From: a bacterium
GTDB lineage: Bacteria; Bacteroidota; Ignavibacteria; SZUA-365
Length of the DNA stretch: 64,000 nucleotides
Direction of reading: 5' to 3'
Assembly (NCBI GenBank): GCA_020444325.1
Contig: JAHLLD010000001.1
Span: 124,001-188,000, forward strand
Made by a program: the position numbers and the translations under genes. The notes beneath the pieces are model-generated. The model did not search any database and was not told the origin of the DNA. It saw only the letters and a list, made by a program, of their open reading frames with translations. This document shows positions 38,526 to 50,587 of the stretch, piece by piece (position 1 is the stretch's first letter; each line of letters begins with the position of its first letter).

Positions 38526-39773
38526 GTGTCTCCCATCAATCTGAATTCTGAAATCGGCCGCATACGGCGGGTGCTGCTGCATCAGCCGGGACAGGAAATC
38601 GAACGTATGACGCCTTCGAATGCGGAGGAAGTGCTGTACGACGACATCCTGCATCTGCCGCGTGCGCTGCGCGAACACAATCAGCTCGAATTTGTGCTCA
38701 GCCGCGTGGCGGAGACCTGCGAGCTGATGGATCTTCTGCGTGAGGTACTCGAAGTGCAGGAGGCTCGGGAGAGCCTGGTGCACCGGCTGTGCGATGCGGT
38801 GGCGTGGCCGGATGTGGCCGAGGAACTGCTTGAGCTGAGTGCGACGGATCTCGCGTTCCGTCTCATTCACGGCACCGTCAAGCGCAACGACACGCTCGAG
38901 CGTTTTTTGAGCACGGACATGTACGCGCTCCCTCCCCTGCCGAACTTTTTCTTCATGCGGGATGCCGCCATGTGCGTCAACGACCGTGTGATCACCGGTT
39001 CGATGGCGAACCGCGTGCGCGTGGCAGAGGCGATGATCATGGAACACGTTTTCCGCTGGCATCCCGACTACCAGGCGGAAGGATTTTATTTCGACGGCAC
39101 ACGCGATGAGATTTCCGGACTCACCATCGAGGGTGGGGATGTTCTGATCCTGCGAGAGGACCTCGTACTGATCGGCAACAGCGAACGCACGTCCATCAGC
39201 GGCATCGACCGTCTCATCAAATCCTTCGCTGCAGCCGACCGCATCAAGCATGTGATCGTGGTGGAAATGCCCAAGGCGCGCGCCACCATACATCTCGACA
39301 TGATTTTCACCATGGTGGATCGCGATAAATGCGTGGTGTATCCCCCGCTCATCACGGGACATCAAGCCTGCCGCGCCCTGCATGTGGAAATCAGCGGACG
39401 CAAGGTGCGCTCCATCCGCGATGCGGGGAATCTGCTCGAAGCGCTGGGGACGGTCGGACTCGATCTCCAGCCCATTGCCTGCGGCGGATCGGATCCGGTA
39501 TATCAGGAACGTGAGCAGTGGACGTCAGGCGCCAACTTTTTCACCATTGCGCCGGGGAAAATCATTGGTTACGGACGCAACAAGCATACCTTCGAAGAAC
39601 TGGACCACCACGGGTTCGAAATCGTGCGTTTCGAAGACCTGAGGAGTGGACAGGTGGATCTCGATTCCCTCTCCTCCTATGCCATTTCCATCGAGGGGGC
39701 GGAACTCTCGCGCGGCGGCGGCGGCTGCAGGTGTATGACGCTTCCCGTTCAGCGCGACGACGTCGCCTGGTAA
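38526..39773 (+). CDS. arcA: Arginine deiminase
   Basis: It hydrolyses arginine to citrulline and ammonia. It has 415 residues, the family length. Guanidino-group-modifying motifs are present: FFFMRDAAMCVND (substrate Asp), FRWHPDY, IEGGDVLIL (Glu), ATIHLDMIFTMVDRD (His and Asp) and the nucleophile GGGGCRCMTLP (Cys403). No carbamate kinase or ornithine transcarbamylase gene is nearby, so ATP generation cannot be claimed; it may serve nitrogen supply or acid resistance. The start is GTG at 38526, the best fit to the domain start; no good ribosome-binding site is seen. Confidence 0.92.
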   Translation: MSPINLNSEIGRIRRVLLHQPGQEIERMTPSNAEEVLYDDILHLPRALREHNQLEFVLSRVAETCELMDLLREVLEVQEARESLVHRLCDAVAWPDVAEELLELSATDLAFRLIHGTVKRNDTLERFLSTDMYALPPLPNFFFMRDAAMCVNDRVITGSMANRVRVAEAMIMEHVFRWHPDYQAEGFYFDGTRDEISGLTIEGGDVLILREDLVLIGNSERTSISGIDRLIKSFAAADRIKHVIVVEMPKARATIHLDMIFTMVDRDKCVVYPPLITGHQACRALHVEISGRKVRSIRDAGNLLEALGTVGLDLQPIACGGSDPVYQEREQWTSGANFFTIAPGKIIGYGRNKHTFEELDHHGFEIVRFEDLRSGQVDLDSLSSYAISIEGAELSRGGGGCRCMTLPVQRDDVAW

Positions 39774-39887
39774 GAGCGGCCTCGCCCTGTCTGGTGGCCG
39801 GAACGGACGAATTTCCGAATCGCACGGACGGGGAAAGACATCCCATACGAATACGAAGCTTCTTTTTTCACGAAACAGGACAATTAT

Positions 39888-41231
39888 ATGAATCGCATCA
39901 CGCAATGGTTCAGCCATGCCATGCTCCTCACCGCGACACTGCTGCTTGTCAATGCCTGCAGTTCCAACGGACAGGAAGCGTCCAAGTCGCTCGATTCGCC
40001 GGAGTGGCAGCAGTTTACCACGCTCGCGGCGCGCTACGACTCGATGGCAACGGTGTTCCAGAAAATGGAAAAGGAAAACCCGGAATTCGCCGCCAATCCC
40101 ATGGCCGTCGCAGGCGAGGATATACAGAAATTCTATGCCCTGATGGATGAGATGCAGAAAGCCCTCCCCGAATCCTTCGCCGGAATGGAAGAAGTGGAAG
40201 GCTACGGACTCGAGGATCTCCGCGCTCTCAAGCTGGCCGCGCTGATGTCGGAAAACATGAAGCTCTTCCCGAAAATCAACGAGCAGCTCATCGGCGTGGT
40301 GAAGGACGAGGATTCTCTCCGCACGCTCAAGCTCGAAACCCTGCAGGTCGCCGCAGGCATGGGCAACATGGAGCTCGCGCAGAAGTACGCGACCGAAGAT
40401 GTGCTCGCGGAAGCGGAACCCCTCGCGCGCGCCAATATCTTCAGCAGTTTTTCCTCCAGTTTCCTCGATCATAAAGACATCGACAAGGCGAAGGAATACG
40501 CGCTCAAGGCCATCGGTGCATACGCAGAAGGCGCACGCGCAAACGCCGCCAGTGAGAATTCCGATCCCCGCATGCAGCAGTTTATCGACTCCCGCTACGG
40601 TGCCGTACTCGCCCCTGTGATGTTCGAAATCAAGGATCAGGGCGACGCCGCGGCAGTGGACGCCTTTTCGAACGAAGCCAAAGCGCTGCTCCCCGAGAGC
40701 GCAAGCTGGGACGCCGTCAAGGCCGTCATGAACCAGGAAATGGCCAAGATCTCCGAGGAGCGCGAAGCCATCAACAAGCCCGCCAAGGAATGGGCACCGC
40801 ATACATGGATCGGCAGCGAGCCGCTTTCGGTCGAAGGACTGAAGGGCAAGGTCGTTCTCGTCGACTTCTTCGCCACCTGGTGCAACCCCTGTATCCGCGC
40901 ATTCGAGCACCTGCGAAAATGGGAAAAGGAATACGCGGATGACGGACTCGTCATCGTCGGACTCACCACCTACCAGGGACGCTATGAAGGGAAAAGTGTC
41001 GAGAAGGAAGCCGAACTGGCCAAGCTGAAAGACGACTTCATTCCGAAACATGACATCACCTGGCCGATCGGTGTGGAAAAAGACGGACGCCAGACCATGC
41101 TCGACTACAAAGTCTCCGGCATCCCCCATGTCGTCCTGCTCGACCGCGAAGGCAAAGTGCAGTACGTCAAAGTCGGCGCCACCGACTATGACAAGACTGA
41201 GAAGAAAATCAAGGAGCTGCTGGCGCAGTAG
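39888..41231 (+). CDS. Lipoprotein with C-terminal TlpA/thioredoxin-like domain
   Basis: The 447-residue protein has a lipoprotein signal (LLTATLLLVNACSSNG, lipobox VNAC). A helical region of about 270 residues without recognised motifs follows and may be a TPR-like or AhpC-associated domain. The C-terminal TlpA-type thioredoxin domain (about 300-447) has VVLVDFFATWCNPCIRAFEHL with a WCNPC redox site, and cis-Pro segment VSGIPHVVLLDREG. It probably acts as a periplasmic disulphide reductase tied to the membrane. An AT-rich upstream region and ACAGGACAATTAT give a plausible ribosome-binding site for the ATG at 39888. Confidence 0.88.
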   Translation: MNRITQWFSHAMLLTATLLLVNACSSNGQEASKSLDSPEWQQFTTLAARYDSMATVFQKMEKENPEFAANPMAVAGEDIQKFYALMDEMQKALPESFAGMEEVEGYGLEDLRALKLAALMSENMKLFPKINEQLIGVVKDEDSLRTLKLETLQVAAGMGNMELAQKYATEDVLAEAEPLARANIFSSFSSSFLDHKDIDKAKEYALKAIGAYAEGARANAASENSDPRMQQFIDSRYGAVLAPVMFEIKDQGDAAAVDAFSNEAKALLPESASWDAVKAVMNQEMAKISEEREAINKPAKEWAPHTWIGSEPLSVEGLKGKVVLVDFFATWCNPCIRAFEHLRKWEKEYADDGLVIVGLTTYQGRYEGKSVEKEAELAKLKDDFIPKHDITWPIGVEKDGRQTMLDYKVSGIPHVVLLDREGKVQYVKVGATDYDKTEKKIKELLAQ

Positions 41232-41259
41232 TTTCGTCCCCGCGCCGCAACTCTTGCTT

Positions 41260-41375
41260 ATCGTCCCCACGCTCCGCGTGGGGACGTCTGTTTTACGCCG
41301 CTCTGCGGCGATGCACTGGGAAAATGAACGCAGAGCGTTCGGCTTATGCGTCCCCACGCAGAGCGTGGGGACGAT
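41260..41375. repeat. CGTCCCCACGC element, copy 4, interior inverted
   Basis: The outer hairpins lie at 41262-41286 and 41349-41373 with ATCGTCCCC/GGGGACGAT ends. The interior palindromes (GCCGCTCTGCGGCG then GAACGCAGAGCGTTC) are in the opposite order to copies 1-3, so the element is inverted. It lies between the TlpA-like and SGNH genes. 41376-41529 is otherwise AT-rich upstream DNA. Confidence 0.9.
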
Positions 41376-41529
41376 GGGTGCGTGGGGATGTTGGGCATGC
41401 GGTGATTTTTCCATTTTTCAATTTTTCCATTTTTTTATACTGAGCCATCAGCCTCGATGCGTGAACCTTTCTCGAAACTCCGCATGTTGCTATACTAGAC
41501 CTGTTACGGTACATCTCACAGGGACGCCA

Positions 41530-42510
41530 ATGCTTCGAATCCTCCCCGCCGCTCTGCTTATAATTACCAGTTTGATGGTTTTTCCTGCACAGGCCCAGAC
41601 GTCACTGCCGGATTCGCTGAGAGTTGTGGTGCTGGGGTCGTCGACGGCGGCGGGCGCGGGCGCTTCTCCGCGTGACAGCGCGTGGGTGTGGAAATACCGC
41701 GCATACCTGGAGAGTATCAATCCGGCGTACGAAGTGATCAATCTCGCCGTCGGAGGCTACACGACGTATCAGATACAGCCCGACGACTTCGTTTCTCCCG
41801 AGGGGCGTCCCTACCCGGACACGCTGAAGAATATCACCGAAGCGCTGGCCCGGCATGCTGACGCCATTATCATCAATCTGCCCAGCAACGATGCGGCAAG
41901 CGGTTTCAGCATACTCGAGCAGGCAAAGAATTTCGAACGCGTGACCGCCCTGGCCGACAGTGCTGGCGTCCCGATCTGGGTTTGCACCACGCAGCCCCGC
42001 AATCTCAGCGAGACAGGACGGCAGAATCTGATTGTGACGAGGGACTGGATTCTCGAGCGGTATGGTGAACGCGCGCTGGATTTCTGGACCACCATCGGGG
42101 AAGAAGAAGGTCGAATCGTTTCGACCTACAACTCGGGCGACGGCGTGCATCTTAACAATGCCGGACACCACGTGCTCTTCACCCGCGTACGTGACGCCGG
42201 CATCCCCGCAGCGCTGGGCGGAACCTCCTTCATCGCCGAAGCCGCGGCTCCCCTGTCCCCCGAACTCTCCGTGTATCCACAGCCCGCGCGTCATACGCTG
42301 TCCGTGCGCTACCGGCTGCATACACCCGCCGCCTGCAGCCTGCACCTGACTGATATTCAGGGACGAGAGTTGCTGCGAAAAGATCTCCATCCCCTCTCCA
42401 CATCTGAACACCACGTGTATCTGCCCATGTCTGACCTCCCCCGGGGCATATACCACCTCATTCTCCGCACTGGAACGCACGTCACCGCCACCGCTGTACT
42501 GCACATGTAA
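41530..42510 (+). CDS. Secreted SGNH/GDSL hydrolase with T9SS type A sorting domain
   Basis: The 326-residue protein has a signal peptide (LPAALLIITSLMVFPAQAQ). The SGNH esterase fold shows block I VVVLGSSTAAGAGA (nucleophile Ser), block II INLAVGGYTTYQ (Gly), block III INLPSNDAA (Asn) and block V DGVHLNNAGHHVL (Asp-x-x-His). A T9SS tail covers about the last 80 residues (LSVYPQPARHTLSVRYRL, LTDIQGRELLRKDL, LPRGIYHLILRTG). It probably deacetylates or cleaves an ester in a surface carbohydrate. The open frame extends 480 bases upstream inside the previous gene, but the ATG at 41530 starts the signal peptide. Confidence 0.87.
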   Translation: MLRILPAALLIITSLMVFPAQAQTSLPDSLRVVVLGSSTAAGAGASPRDSAWVWKYRAYLESINPAYEVINLAVGGYTTYQIQPDDFVSPEGRPYPDTLKNITEALARHADAIIINLPSNDAASGFSILEQAKNFERVTALADSAGVPIWVCTTQPRNLSETGRQNLIVTRDWILERYGERALDFWTTIGEEEGRIVSTYNSGDGVHLNNAGHHVLFTRVRDAGIPAALGGTSFIAEAAAPLSPELSVYPQPARHTLSVRYRLHTPAACSLHLTDIQGRELLRKDLHPLSTSEHHVYLPMSDLPRGIYHLILRTGTHVTATAVLHM

Positions 42511-42718
42511 AAGGTAGTTTTTCCGCATCCGCTGTCGCGAATGCGAAAAGTTCTTGCTCACTTCGTTCGCGTTTTTTCGTGCCGCTGTGCGGCACGAGGT
42601 CTTTGGACAATTGCTCGCCGAGCAACGCGAGGCGAAACTACTCCGCACTGCGGAAAAAACTCGTCTCCGTAACGCGGAGACGAAAAGACTTCCCAAGCGA
42701 AGCGAGGGAAAACTACCT
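42511..42718. repeat. Hairpin array bounded by inverted repeats
   Basis: The left end AAGGTAGTTTTTCC (42511-42524) and right end GGAAAACTACCT (42707-42718) are inverted repeats. Between them are hairpin modules CGCATCCGC...GCGAATGCG, GTGCCGC-TGT-GCGGCAC, TTGCTC-GCC-GAGCAA, TCCGC-ACT-GCGGA, GTCTCCGC-type (TCTCCGTAACGCGGAGA) and CTTCCC. The linkers are T/A-rich. The array fills the gap between convergent genes, and its end forms the stop codon of the reverse-strand gene at 42717. Confidence 0.85.
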
Positions 42719-43358
42719 ATACGAGGAGCCAGACGCCTACTGCGATGAGGATGAGGCGGAGGATGGTGTCGCCCATGGTGCCGGTGGTGATGGTGAGGGG
42801 ACGCGGGAGGATGCGGATGGAGCGGTGCGACAGCGGCCAGGTCAGGGGGAGTCCCGAAGGTGTCATCATATCGAGGATGAGATGGCTCAGATAGCCTGCG
42901 GTGAACCAGATCCATAGCGAGGGGAAACCGATGGCACCGCCGAGGAAATACGCACCGACACCGAGTGCGGCTGCGATGAGCAGCATATGCGTCGCGCCGC
43001 GATGTCCACCGGCAAGCACACGGATCAGCATGGCGAGTCCCGTCGTAATCCACTGCAGCACGGTGAGCAATGCACCCGCAGATTGCCGGGCACCGCGGTC
43101 TACTCCTTTTCGTCCTTTCCCGAGCCGCTGCTGCACAGCCCGCGGAGAATTGGCGATGAGGGATTGAGGTTCATCAATATCCGGGAGAAGTGACGCGATC
43201 AGCGCTGCGGCCATTCCGGGCACGATGACGGGAACGGCAATTCCGGCGACATCGATTGATTGTGGAAGCCTCGCGGCCAGTGCGGGCACGGCGCTGACGG
43301 ACCAGCTGAGCAATGCTCCCGCCGCGAATCCCCCGGTAAGATGCGTCTTTCCTGTCAT
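42717..43358 (-). CDS. Metal-dependent hydrolase-like membrane protein (YdjM/DUF457 family)
   Basis: The 213-residue inner-membrane protein begins MTGKTHLTGGFAAGALL, the His-containing start of YdjM-type proteins. It has five or so helices. LIASLLPDIDEPQS and HRGATHMLLIAAAL are the conserved Asp/His segments, and YLSHLILDMMTPSGLPLTWPL completes the DUF457 pattern. Family members are proposed metal-dependent hydrolases; the substrate is unknown. It lies 82 bases downstream of leuS on the same strand and may be co-transcribed with it. The terminal codon lies in the inverted repeat of the hairpin array. Confidence 0.88.
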   Translation of the reverse strand: MTGKTHLTGGFAAGALLSWSVSAVPALAARLPQSIDVAGIAVPVIVPGMAAALIASLLPDIDEPQSLIANSPRAVQQRLGKGRKGVDRGARQSAGALLTVLQWITTGLAMLIRVLAGGHRGATHMLLIAAALGVGAYFLGGAIGFPSLWIWFTAGYLSHLILDMMTPSGLPLTWPLSHRSIRILPRPLTITTGTMGDTILRLILIAVGVWLLV

Positions 43359-43440
43359 GCGGCCGCGTGCAGGCTGAGGATGCGTGCTTTCCAGCGAAAC
43401 ATCTGTTCCCGGAAATTCTGCTGCATGCGCGATACCTCCG

Positions 43441-45903
<2,463 letters not shown>

Positions 45904-45985
45904 GTCTACTATTAACTAACTGATTGCAAATGAACTGAATCTCAAAAATACCATCATCGTGGGGAAACAACAATCATCCAGCAGC

Positions 45986-46091
45986 GGGAACGCGGATCTT
46001 CACGGGTCTCACGGATCCGCACGGAGATTTTGGCGGGCGCTTTCCCCAGTCTCCGTGGGGATCCGTAGAATCCGTGCGGATCCGTGTTCTC
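45986..46091. repeat. Palindromic element (CGGATC type), copy A
   Basis: The left half is GGGAACGCGGATCTTCACGG followed by CACGGATCCGCACGGAG. The right half is CTCCGTGGGGATCCG and GATCCGTGTTCTC. It lies between leuS and the subtilase gene and reaches the subtilase stop codon. A second copy lies at 50588-50697, so the subtilase gene is bracketed by the pair. A half element is at about 4807-4860. Confidence 0.85.
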
Positions 46092-49000
46092 ATTGATTGA
46101 TGCTAATCATTCGCACATTGGTCAGGCCATGGGCACGCAGCAGGAGCATGTAGGTGCCTGCGGGAATGTTCATGGACTGCAGGGGTGCGGTGTGCGTGCC
46201 GGCAGGGTAATGACCGGTGGCGGGGAGGGCGATGAGCCTTCCGAGGAGGTCGCGCAGTTCGAGACGTACGTCCGCCGCCCGCGGCAGCGTGAAGCGCAGT
46301 GTGCTTCCTATGCGGGCGTCGAAGGGATTCGGATAGTTCGCGTGCAGCTGTGGAACGGACGGCGTTGCAAGGGCGCCCGCCGCGGTGGTGGTTAGCAGTT
46401 TGTTGCGGCGGCTTTCGGACCAGGGACCCCAGCCTGCGGCATTCCCTGCGCGCACGCGCCACCAGAATTCGCTTCCCTCTGCGAGTGGCAAAGCAAGCGT
46501 GGCGACAGTGTCGGTCAGTGTGCTGTCAGAGAGCAGAGTGGATGAAAACTGCTCGTCCTCTGCCAGCTGATGCCAGTAATGCGTAACCTCGGGGGTTGTG
46601 GTGGTCCATCGAAAAAGAACCGGACTGACCAGCTCGAAGTCATCGGCCGCGGCTTCCAGCAGCGTCACGGCACCTGGCAGGGCGAGCGGGATTTCCTCTG
46701 TGCTGAATTCCCAGGTATCGCTCCATTCCCCTTCCCCGCTTTCATTTTCCGCGCGCACGCGCCAGAAATATGACTGCAACTCGAAAAGCGAATCCGTCAC
46801 ACTGTGCTGCCAAGCAGCAAGTCCGTCTTCTGCAATCAATGGCGCGGTGAACGTGGTGTCCTCCGCCAGCTCAAAGCGATAGCTTTCGGCATACTGCACT
46901 TCCTCCCAGGTGAACTGCGGAAGCAGACTGATGTTCATACTGCCATCAGCCGGGGTGCGCAGCTGTACGCGTCCGGGTGAGGGACGAAGCGTCAGGAAAC
47001 GTCGCGGGGCGGACCATGGGCCATTCCCTGCCGAATTGCTTGCACGCACACGCCAGTAATACCACGTCGCCTGCTGGAGGTTGGATGCCGCATAACTGGT
47101 GAAGGGGATGTTCTTCACATCCAGCAGCGGCGCGGTGAACGCGCTGTCATCCGCCAGCTGCATGGCGTACGTCTCCGCACTTTCCACGCTCTCCCAGCGG
47201 AACTGCGGCGTGAGCGCAACACCATACTCATCCACATCAGGCACGATAAGTACCGGGGCTTCCGGTTCCGCCGGCAGTGTGGTGAAGCTCCATGTGTCGG
47301 ACCACTCGCTGCTGCCGCCGAAATTCATCGCACGCACGCGCCAGAAGTACTTCTGGAAATTCCCAAGATCCCGGGCGTCGACGCTGGGGGAAATGAGGTC
47401 TTCAGCATTGAGCACGAAACTCTGATCGAACAGCGAGTCGGTGGACACCTGTACGTGATAGCGCAGGGCGCGTGCGGGAGCGTTCCACAACAGCGTTGTC
47501 TGCACCGCGAGATTCTGTGCGCCGTTAGCCGGGGATACGAGCTGCGGTTTGTCTGGTGGAGCAATGGCGGTGGTGAACTTATGGGGAGTGGACCAGTCGC
47601 TGCTGCCAATGCCATTCGTTGCGTTGGCCCGCCACCAGTATTCACGTTCCGCATCGAGCGTACCGCCACCGGTCTGCGTGCCTGTTACATTCTTGCTGTC
47701 CAGCACCAGGTCGCTGAAGTCGGGTGTCCGAGACACCTGCACGCGGTAATGCATGGCGGAAGTGGATGCCTGCCAGCGCAGTGTGGGGACGACAGGGACA
47801 TTGATGCCGTTCTGCCCGGGATACAGCAGTACGGGAACGGGCGGGGGTGTCATGGGAACGGACGATACGAGCCAGACGGGACCCATCTGGAGTTCAGCTT
47901 CTTCCGATCCCGGCGGGGCCTTGCTCTGCAGACCGCGCGCATCGTCGCAGTTCATCACCATGGCGAGTCCTGCCTGCGTGCCGTCGAGCACATTGAACAT
48001 GTCGGCGTTAATCTCCGCCTCGCTGCGCGCGACAGACCAGATGCGGACTTCGTCGAGAATGCCGTGTCCGAAGGTATCGCTTCCCGACTTGCTGCCGCCG
48101 ACATACAGAAAACCGTCGGAGGTGTTCGCTATCGCTTCATCGTAATTGACTTCACATCGACGCGAACCATCGACGTACATGCGCAGCTTTCCTTCCGTCC
48201 GGTCATAACTGACGGCAACATGATGCCAGCTGTCCGTCGTCGGCGTGAAGCTGCAGGTTTCCGGATTCGTCGCGGTAAACTCCATGCGGCCATTACTGCG
48301 CAGTTGCAGTGACCAGCCCTCACCCGTCGTGCTGTTGTACTTTTCGACGATGGGGAAGCGGCCGTTCTGCCAGCTTCGCACATTCACCCAAGCTTCTATC
48401 GTCACTGCGTGCTGCTGCTCGATGTCGGCGAAGGCCGCGCGATGTGGCAGCACGACGACGTCATCATATCCATCGAAATACAGCGCATGTCCCGCGTCGG
48501 AAGGAACGCTGCCGGTTTCAAAACTCCAGATGTCCGACCATTCACTCGTACCCTGCGCATCGCGTGCGCGCACGTGCCAGTAATAGCGGTCGAGTCGGGG
48601 AAGGGAGTTCGGCGTGACCCAGGTCGACTGCACATCGGTTACGTCGTAAAGCGGCGACTTGAAGTCGGGCGTTGCCGCAACCTGCACGTCGTAGCCCGTG
48701 GCTCCCAGCGCGGGATACCACTGCAGTGCGGGCGTGGTGGAAAGCTCGGTGAGTCCGTCAGGCGGCGACATCAGCGCAGGCGCATTACTCACGCTCGCGA
48801 TAATGGATACCCACTGCGACCCGCCCTGCAATGCGCCCTTGTGCGTCACGCGCACGGTGTAATATCCCTCAGCAGGGGATGCGATAAACACCTGCTCGAT
48901 GTTGTCGACGATGTTGTCGCCATGCGCTGCAGGGGCGCCCGGCTGTGCGGGATTGAGCACCCAGGGGAGATGCTCCACGCGAGACGGATCCTCAATGCGC

Positions 49001-50529
49001 AGGTCGAGATCGTTGACGAGCACGGGATTGGTGGGATCCACGCGCGAGGGTTGTACGGGTCCCGCCGGATCGGTCCAGCATATCGTGATCTTCAGAGGAC
49101 CACGGCCCGGACTGTACACCTGGAATTCGACACTGCCGTCCTGCCACAGCTCATCCTCACGAATGATGGAGGAGGTGCTGCCGTCGGCATCCAGCTGCAT
49201 GAGCTTGGCCGCGGCACCGGTATTCATCAGTCCCCACCCGAAACGGTAGTCCGGTCCGGGAGCCGAACCCGCCTCATCGGCGGTGTGTAGGATGAGTCCT
49301 TTAATGGTTGAGGCACGCAGGCGCGTCGATCCATGCAGGTTGCGCTGATGTTCGATTAGCAGCCCGATACTGCCGGCCACCGAGGGTGACGACATCGACG
49401 TTCCGCTGGATGTTGCGTACGCAGCGTTGGAGGATTTTACACAGGAATACAGTGACGTGCCGTTGGCGACGATATCCGGTTTGATGCGTCCGTCGTCAGC
49501 GGGCCCCCAGCCGCTGAAGCTGGTCATGCGTACGTCACCCGCAGTGCTGTATCCCCCCGGGATATCCTCCACTGCTCCCACGGTCATGATGTTTTTCGCG
49601 TTGCCGTAGCTCGGGATGCAGTCGTAACCCTCCGTACCGCCGTCGCGATCGCGGACGTTGTTGACGAGCTTCCATCCCGCCTGGTATTCCCAGTGCTGCG
49701 TGGGCTGAGTTGAGGGACCGTCACCTCTGTCATTCCCTGCGGATTTGACGGGGAGGTAATACTGGGCGGTGTACACCACCTGATCCCAGTCCTGCGCCCT
49801 GCCTTCATACAGTCCGAAATTCCTGTCCTCCGGCGAATTATCATTGTAATCACCGAACCACACCCAGCGGCCGTCGCGTCGGTAATTATATATCCACCCT
49901 GACACGCTGCTGTAGGAGTGATTGGAAACCTGTACTCCCTCCGCCGCACGTGAAGCCATCTCACTGAGATCGTTGTTCCAGTCATGCGCCTGCAGCTGCG
50001 CGGCGGGTGACATCCCGCGCGCCTGTGCCTTGACGCCGGAAGCGATCATCGTGCCGCTGACATGCGTCGCGTGATCACTGAGAGAGGATGTCGCATCCAT
50101 CTGCGTCACGCGTCCCCCGAATTCCTGATGCGTCGTGCGCACCGACCCGCCATCCCACACCGCCATTGTCACACCCGCGCCGGAAAGCGCAAAACCCAGC
50201 GTTCCACCCGCATACACGCGGTCGGAGGAAATGCTTTCGGCGGAGGTGGCATTGTCGGTGATGTAATAGACCGGACGTCCCTCTTCGAAACGCTGCAGCT
50301 CGGCCACGCGTCCATCGGGCAGCACCTGCCGCAGCTGCAGTCCCTGCTGCCGGGCCAGCACTTCCGCCTCGCTGCGCTCGCGCGTCCACTTTGCCGACAG
50401 CGATGCAGCCTCCCCGCGCAGCGCATCCGCCCGCTGCACATCATCCCGCGGCACATCCTGCGCCATCAGCGACATCGAAACAAACATGAAAAGAACGGTG
50501 AGAAGGCAGGAGGTACAACGTATGTTCAT
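46090..50529 (-). CDS. Secreted subtilisin-like (S8) serine protease with LamG, fibronectin-like repeats and T9SS tail
   Basis: The 1479-residue exported protein has a signal peptide (CLLTVLFMFVSMSLMAQ). The S8 domain shows Asp in GVTMAVWDGG, His in SLSDHATHVSGTMIAS and Ser in SSGTSMSSPSVAG. A proprotein-convertase-like beta domain follows (SVEFQVYSPGRGPLKITICW). A LamG-like domain (GHALYFDGYDDVVVLPH) comes next, then at least five fibronectin-III-like repeats with YYWRVRA/FWRVRA motifs. The C-terminus has NYPNPFDARIGSTLRF and a Por sorting tail ending NVRMISINQ. It is probably a surface or secreted protease that degrades proteins for growth. The ATG at 50529 is chosen over an upstream one (50607) inside repeat DNA. 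Confidence 0.9.
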   Translation of the reverse strand: MNIRCTSCLLTVLFMFVSMSLMAQDVPRDDVQRADALRGEAASLSAKWTRERSEAEVLARQQGLQLRQVLPDGRVAELQRFEEGRPVYYITDNATSAESISSDRVYAGGTLGFALSGAGVTMAVWDGGSVRTTHQEFGGRVTQMDATSSLSDHATHVSGTMIASGVKAQARGMSPAAQLQAHDWNNDLSEMASRAAEGVQVSNHSYSSVSGWIYNYRRDGRWVWFGDYNDNSPEDRNFGLYEGRAQDWDQVVYTAQYYLPVKSAGNDRGDGPSTQPTQHWEYQAGWKLVNNVRDRDGGTEGYDCIPSYGNAKNIMTVGAVEDIPGGYSTAGDVRMTSFSGWGPADDGRIKPDIVANGTSLYSCVKSSNAAYATSSGTSMSSPSVAGSIGLLIEHQRNLHGSTRLRASTIKGLILHTADEAGSAPGPDYRFGWGLMNTGAAAKLMQLDADGSTSSIIREDELWQDGSVEFQVYSPGRGPLKITICWTDPAGPVQPSRVDPTNPVLVNDLDLRIEDPSRVEHLPWVLNPAQPGAPAAHGDNIVDNIEQVFIASPAEGYYTVRVTHKGALQGGSQWVSIIASVSNAPALMSPPDGLTELSTTPALQWYPALGATGYDVQVAATPDFKSPLYDVTDVQSTWVTPNSLPRLDRYYWHVRARDAQGTSEWSDIWSFETGSVPSDAGHALYFDGYDDVVVLPHRAAFADIEQQHAVTIEAWVNVRSWQNGRFPIVEKYNSTTGEGWSLQLRSNGRMEFTATNPETCSFTPTTDSWHHVAVSYDRTEGKLRMYVDGSRRCEVNYDEAIANTSDGFLYVGGSKSGSDTFGHGILDEVRIWSVARSEAEINADMFNVLDGTQAGLAMVMNCDDARGLQSKAPPGSEEAELQMGPVWLVSSVPMTPPPVPVLLYPGQNGINVPVVPTLRWQASTSAMHYRVQVSRTPDFSDLVLDSKNVTGTQTGGGTLDAEREYWWRANATNGIGSSDWSTPHKFTTAIAPPDKPQLVSPANGAQNLAVQTTLLWNAPARALRYHVQVSTDSLFDQSFVLNAEDLISPSVDARDLGNFQKYFWRVRAMNFGGSSEWSDTWSFTTLPAEPEAPVLIVPDVDEYGVALTPQFRWESVESAETYAMQLADDSAFTAPLLDVKNIPFTSYAASNLQQATWYYWRVRASNSAGNGPWSAPRRFLTLRPSPGRVQLRTPADGSMNISLLPQFTWEEVQYAESYRFELAEDTTFTAPLIAEDGLAAWQHSVTDSLFELQSYFWRVRAENESGEGEWSDTWEFSTEEIPLALPGAVTLLEAAADDFELVSPVLFRWTTTTPEVTHYWHQLAEDEQFSSTLLSDSTLTDTVATLALPLAEGSEFWWRVRAGNAAGWGPWSESRRNKLLTTTAAGALATPSVPQLHANYPNPFDARIGSTLRFTLPRAADVRLELRDLLGRLIALPATGHYPAGTHTAPLQSMNIPAGTYMLLLRAHGLTNVRMISINQ

Positions 50530-50587
50530 AGCGGTAGGATTGAGTGAGGTACGTGGATACCCACAAGATAACGATTCACTACAATCT

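Noticed and set aside
41050-41529. An N-terminal extension of the SGNH hydrolase frame into the TlpA-like gene.
   Set aside because: It overlaps a well-supported gene and the 116-bp repeat; the signal peptide begins at ATG 41530.
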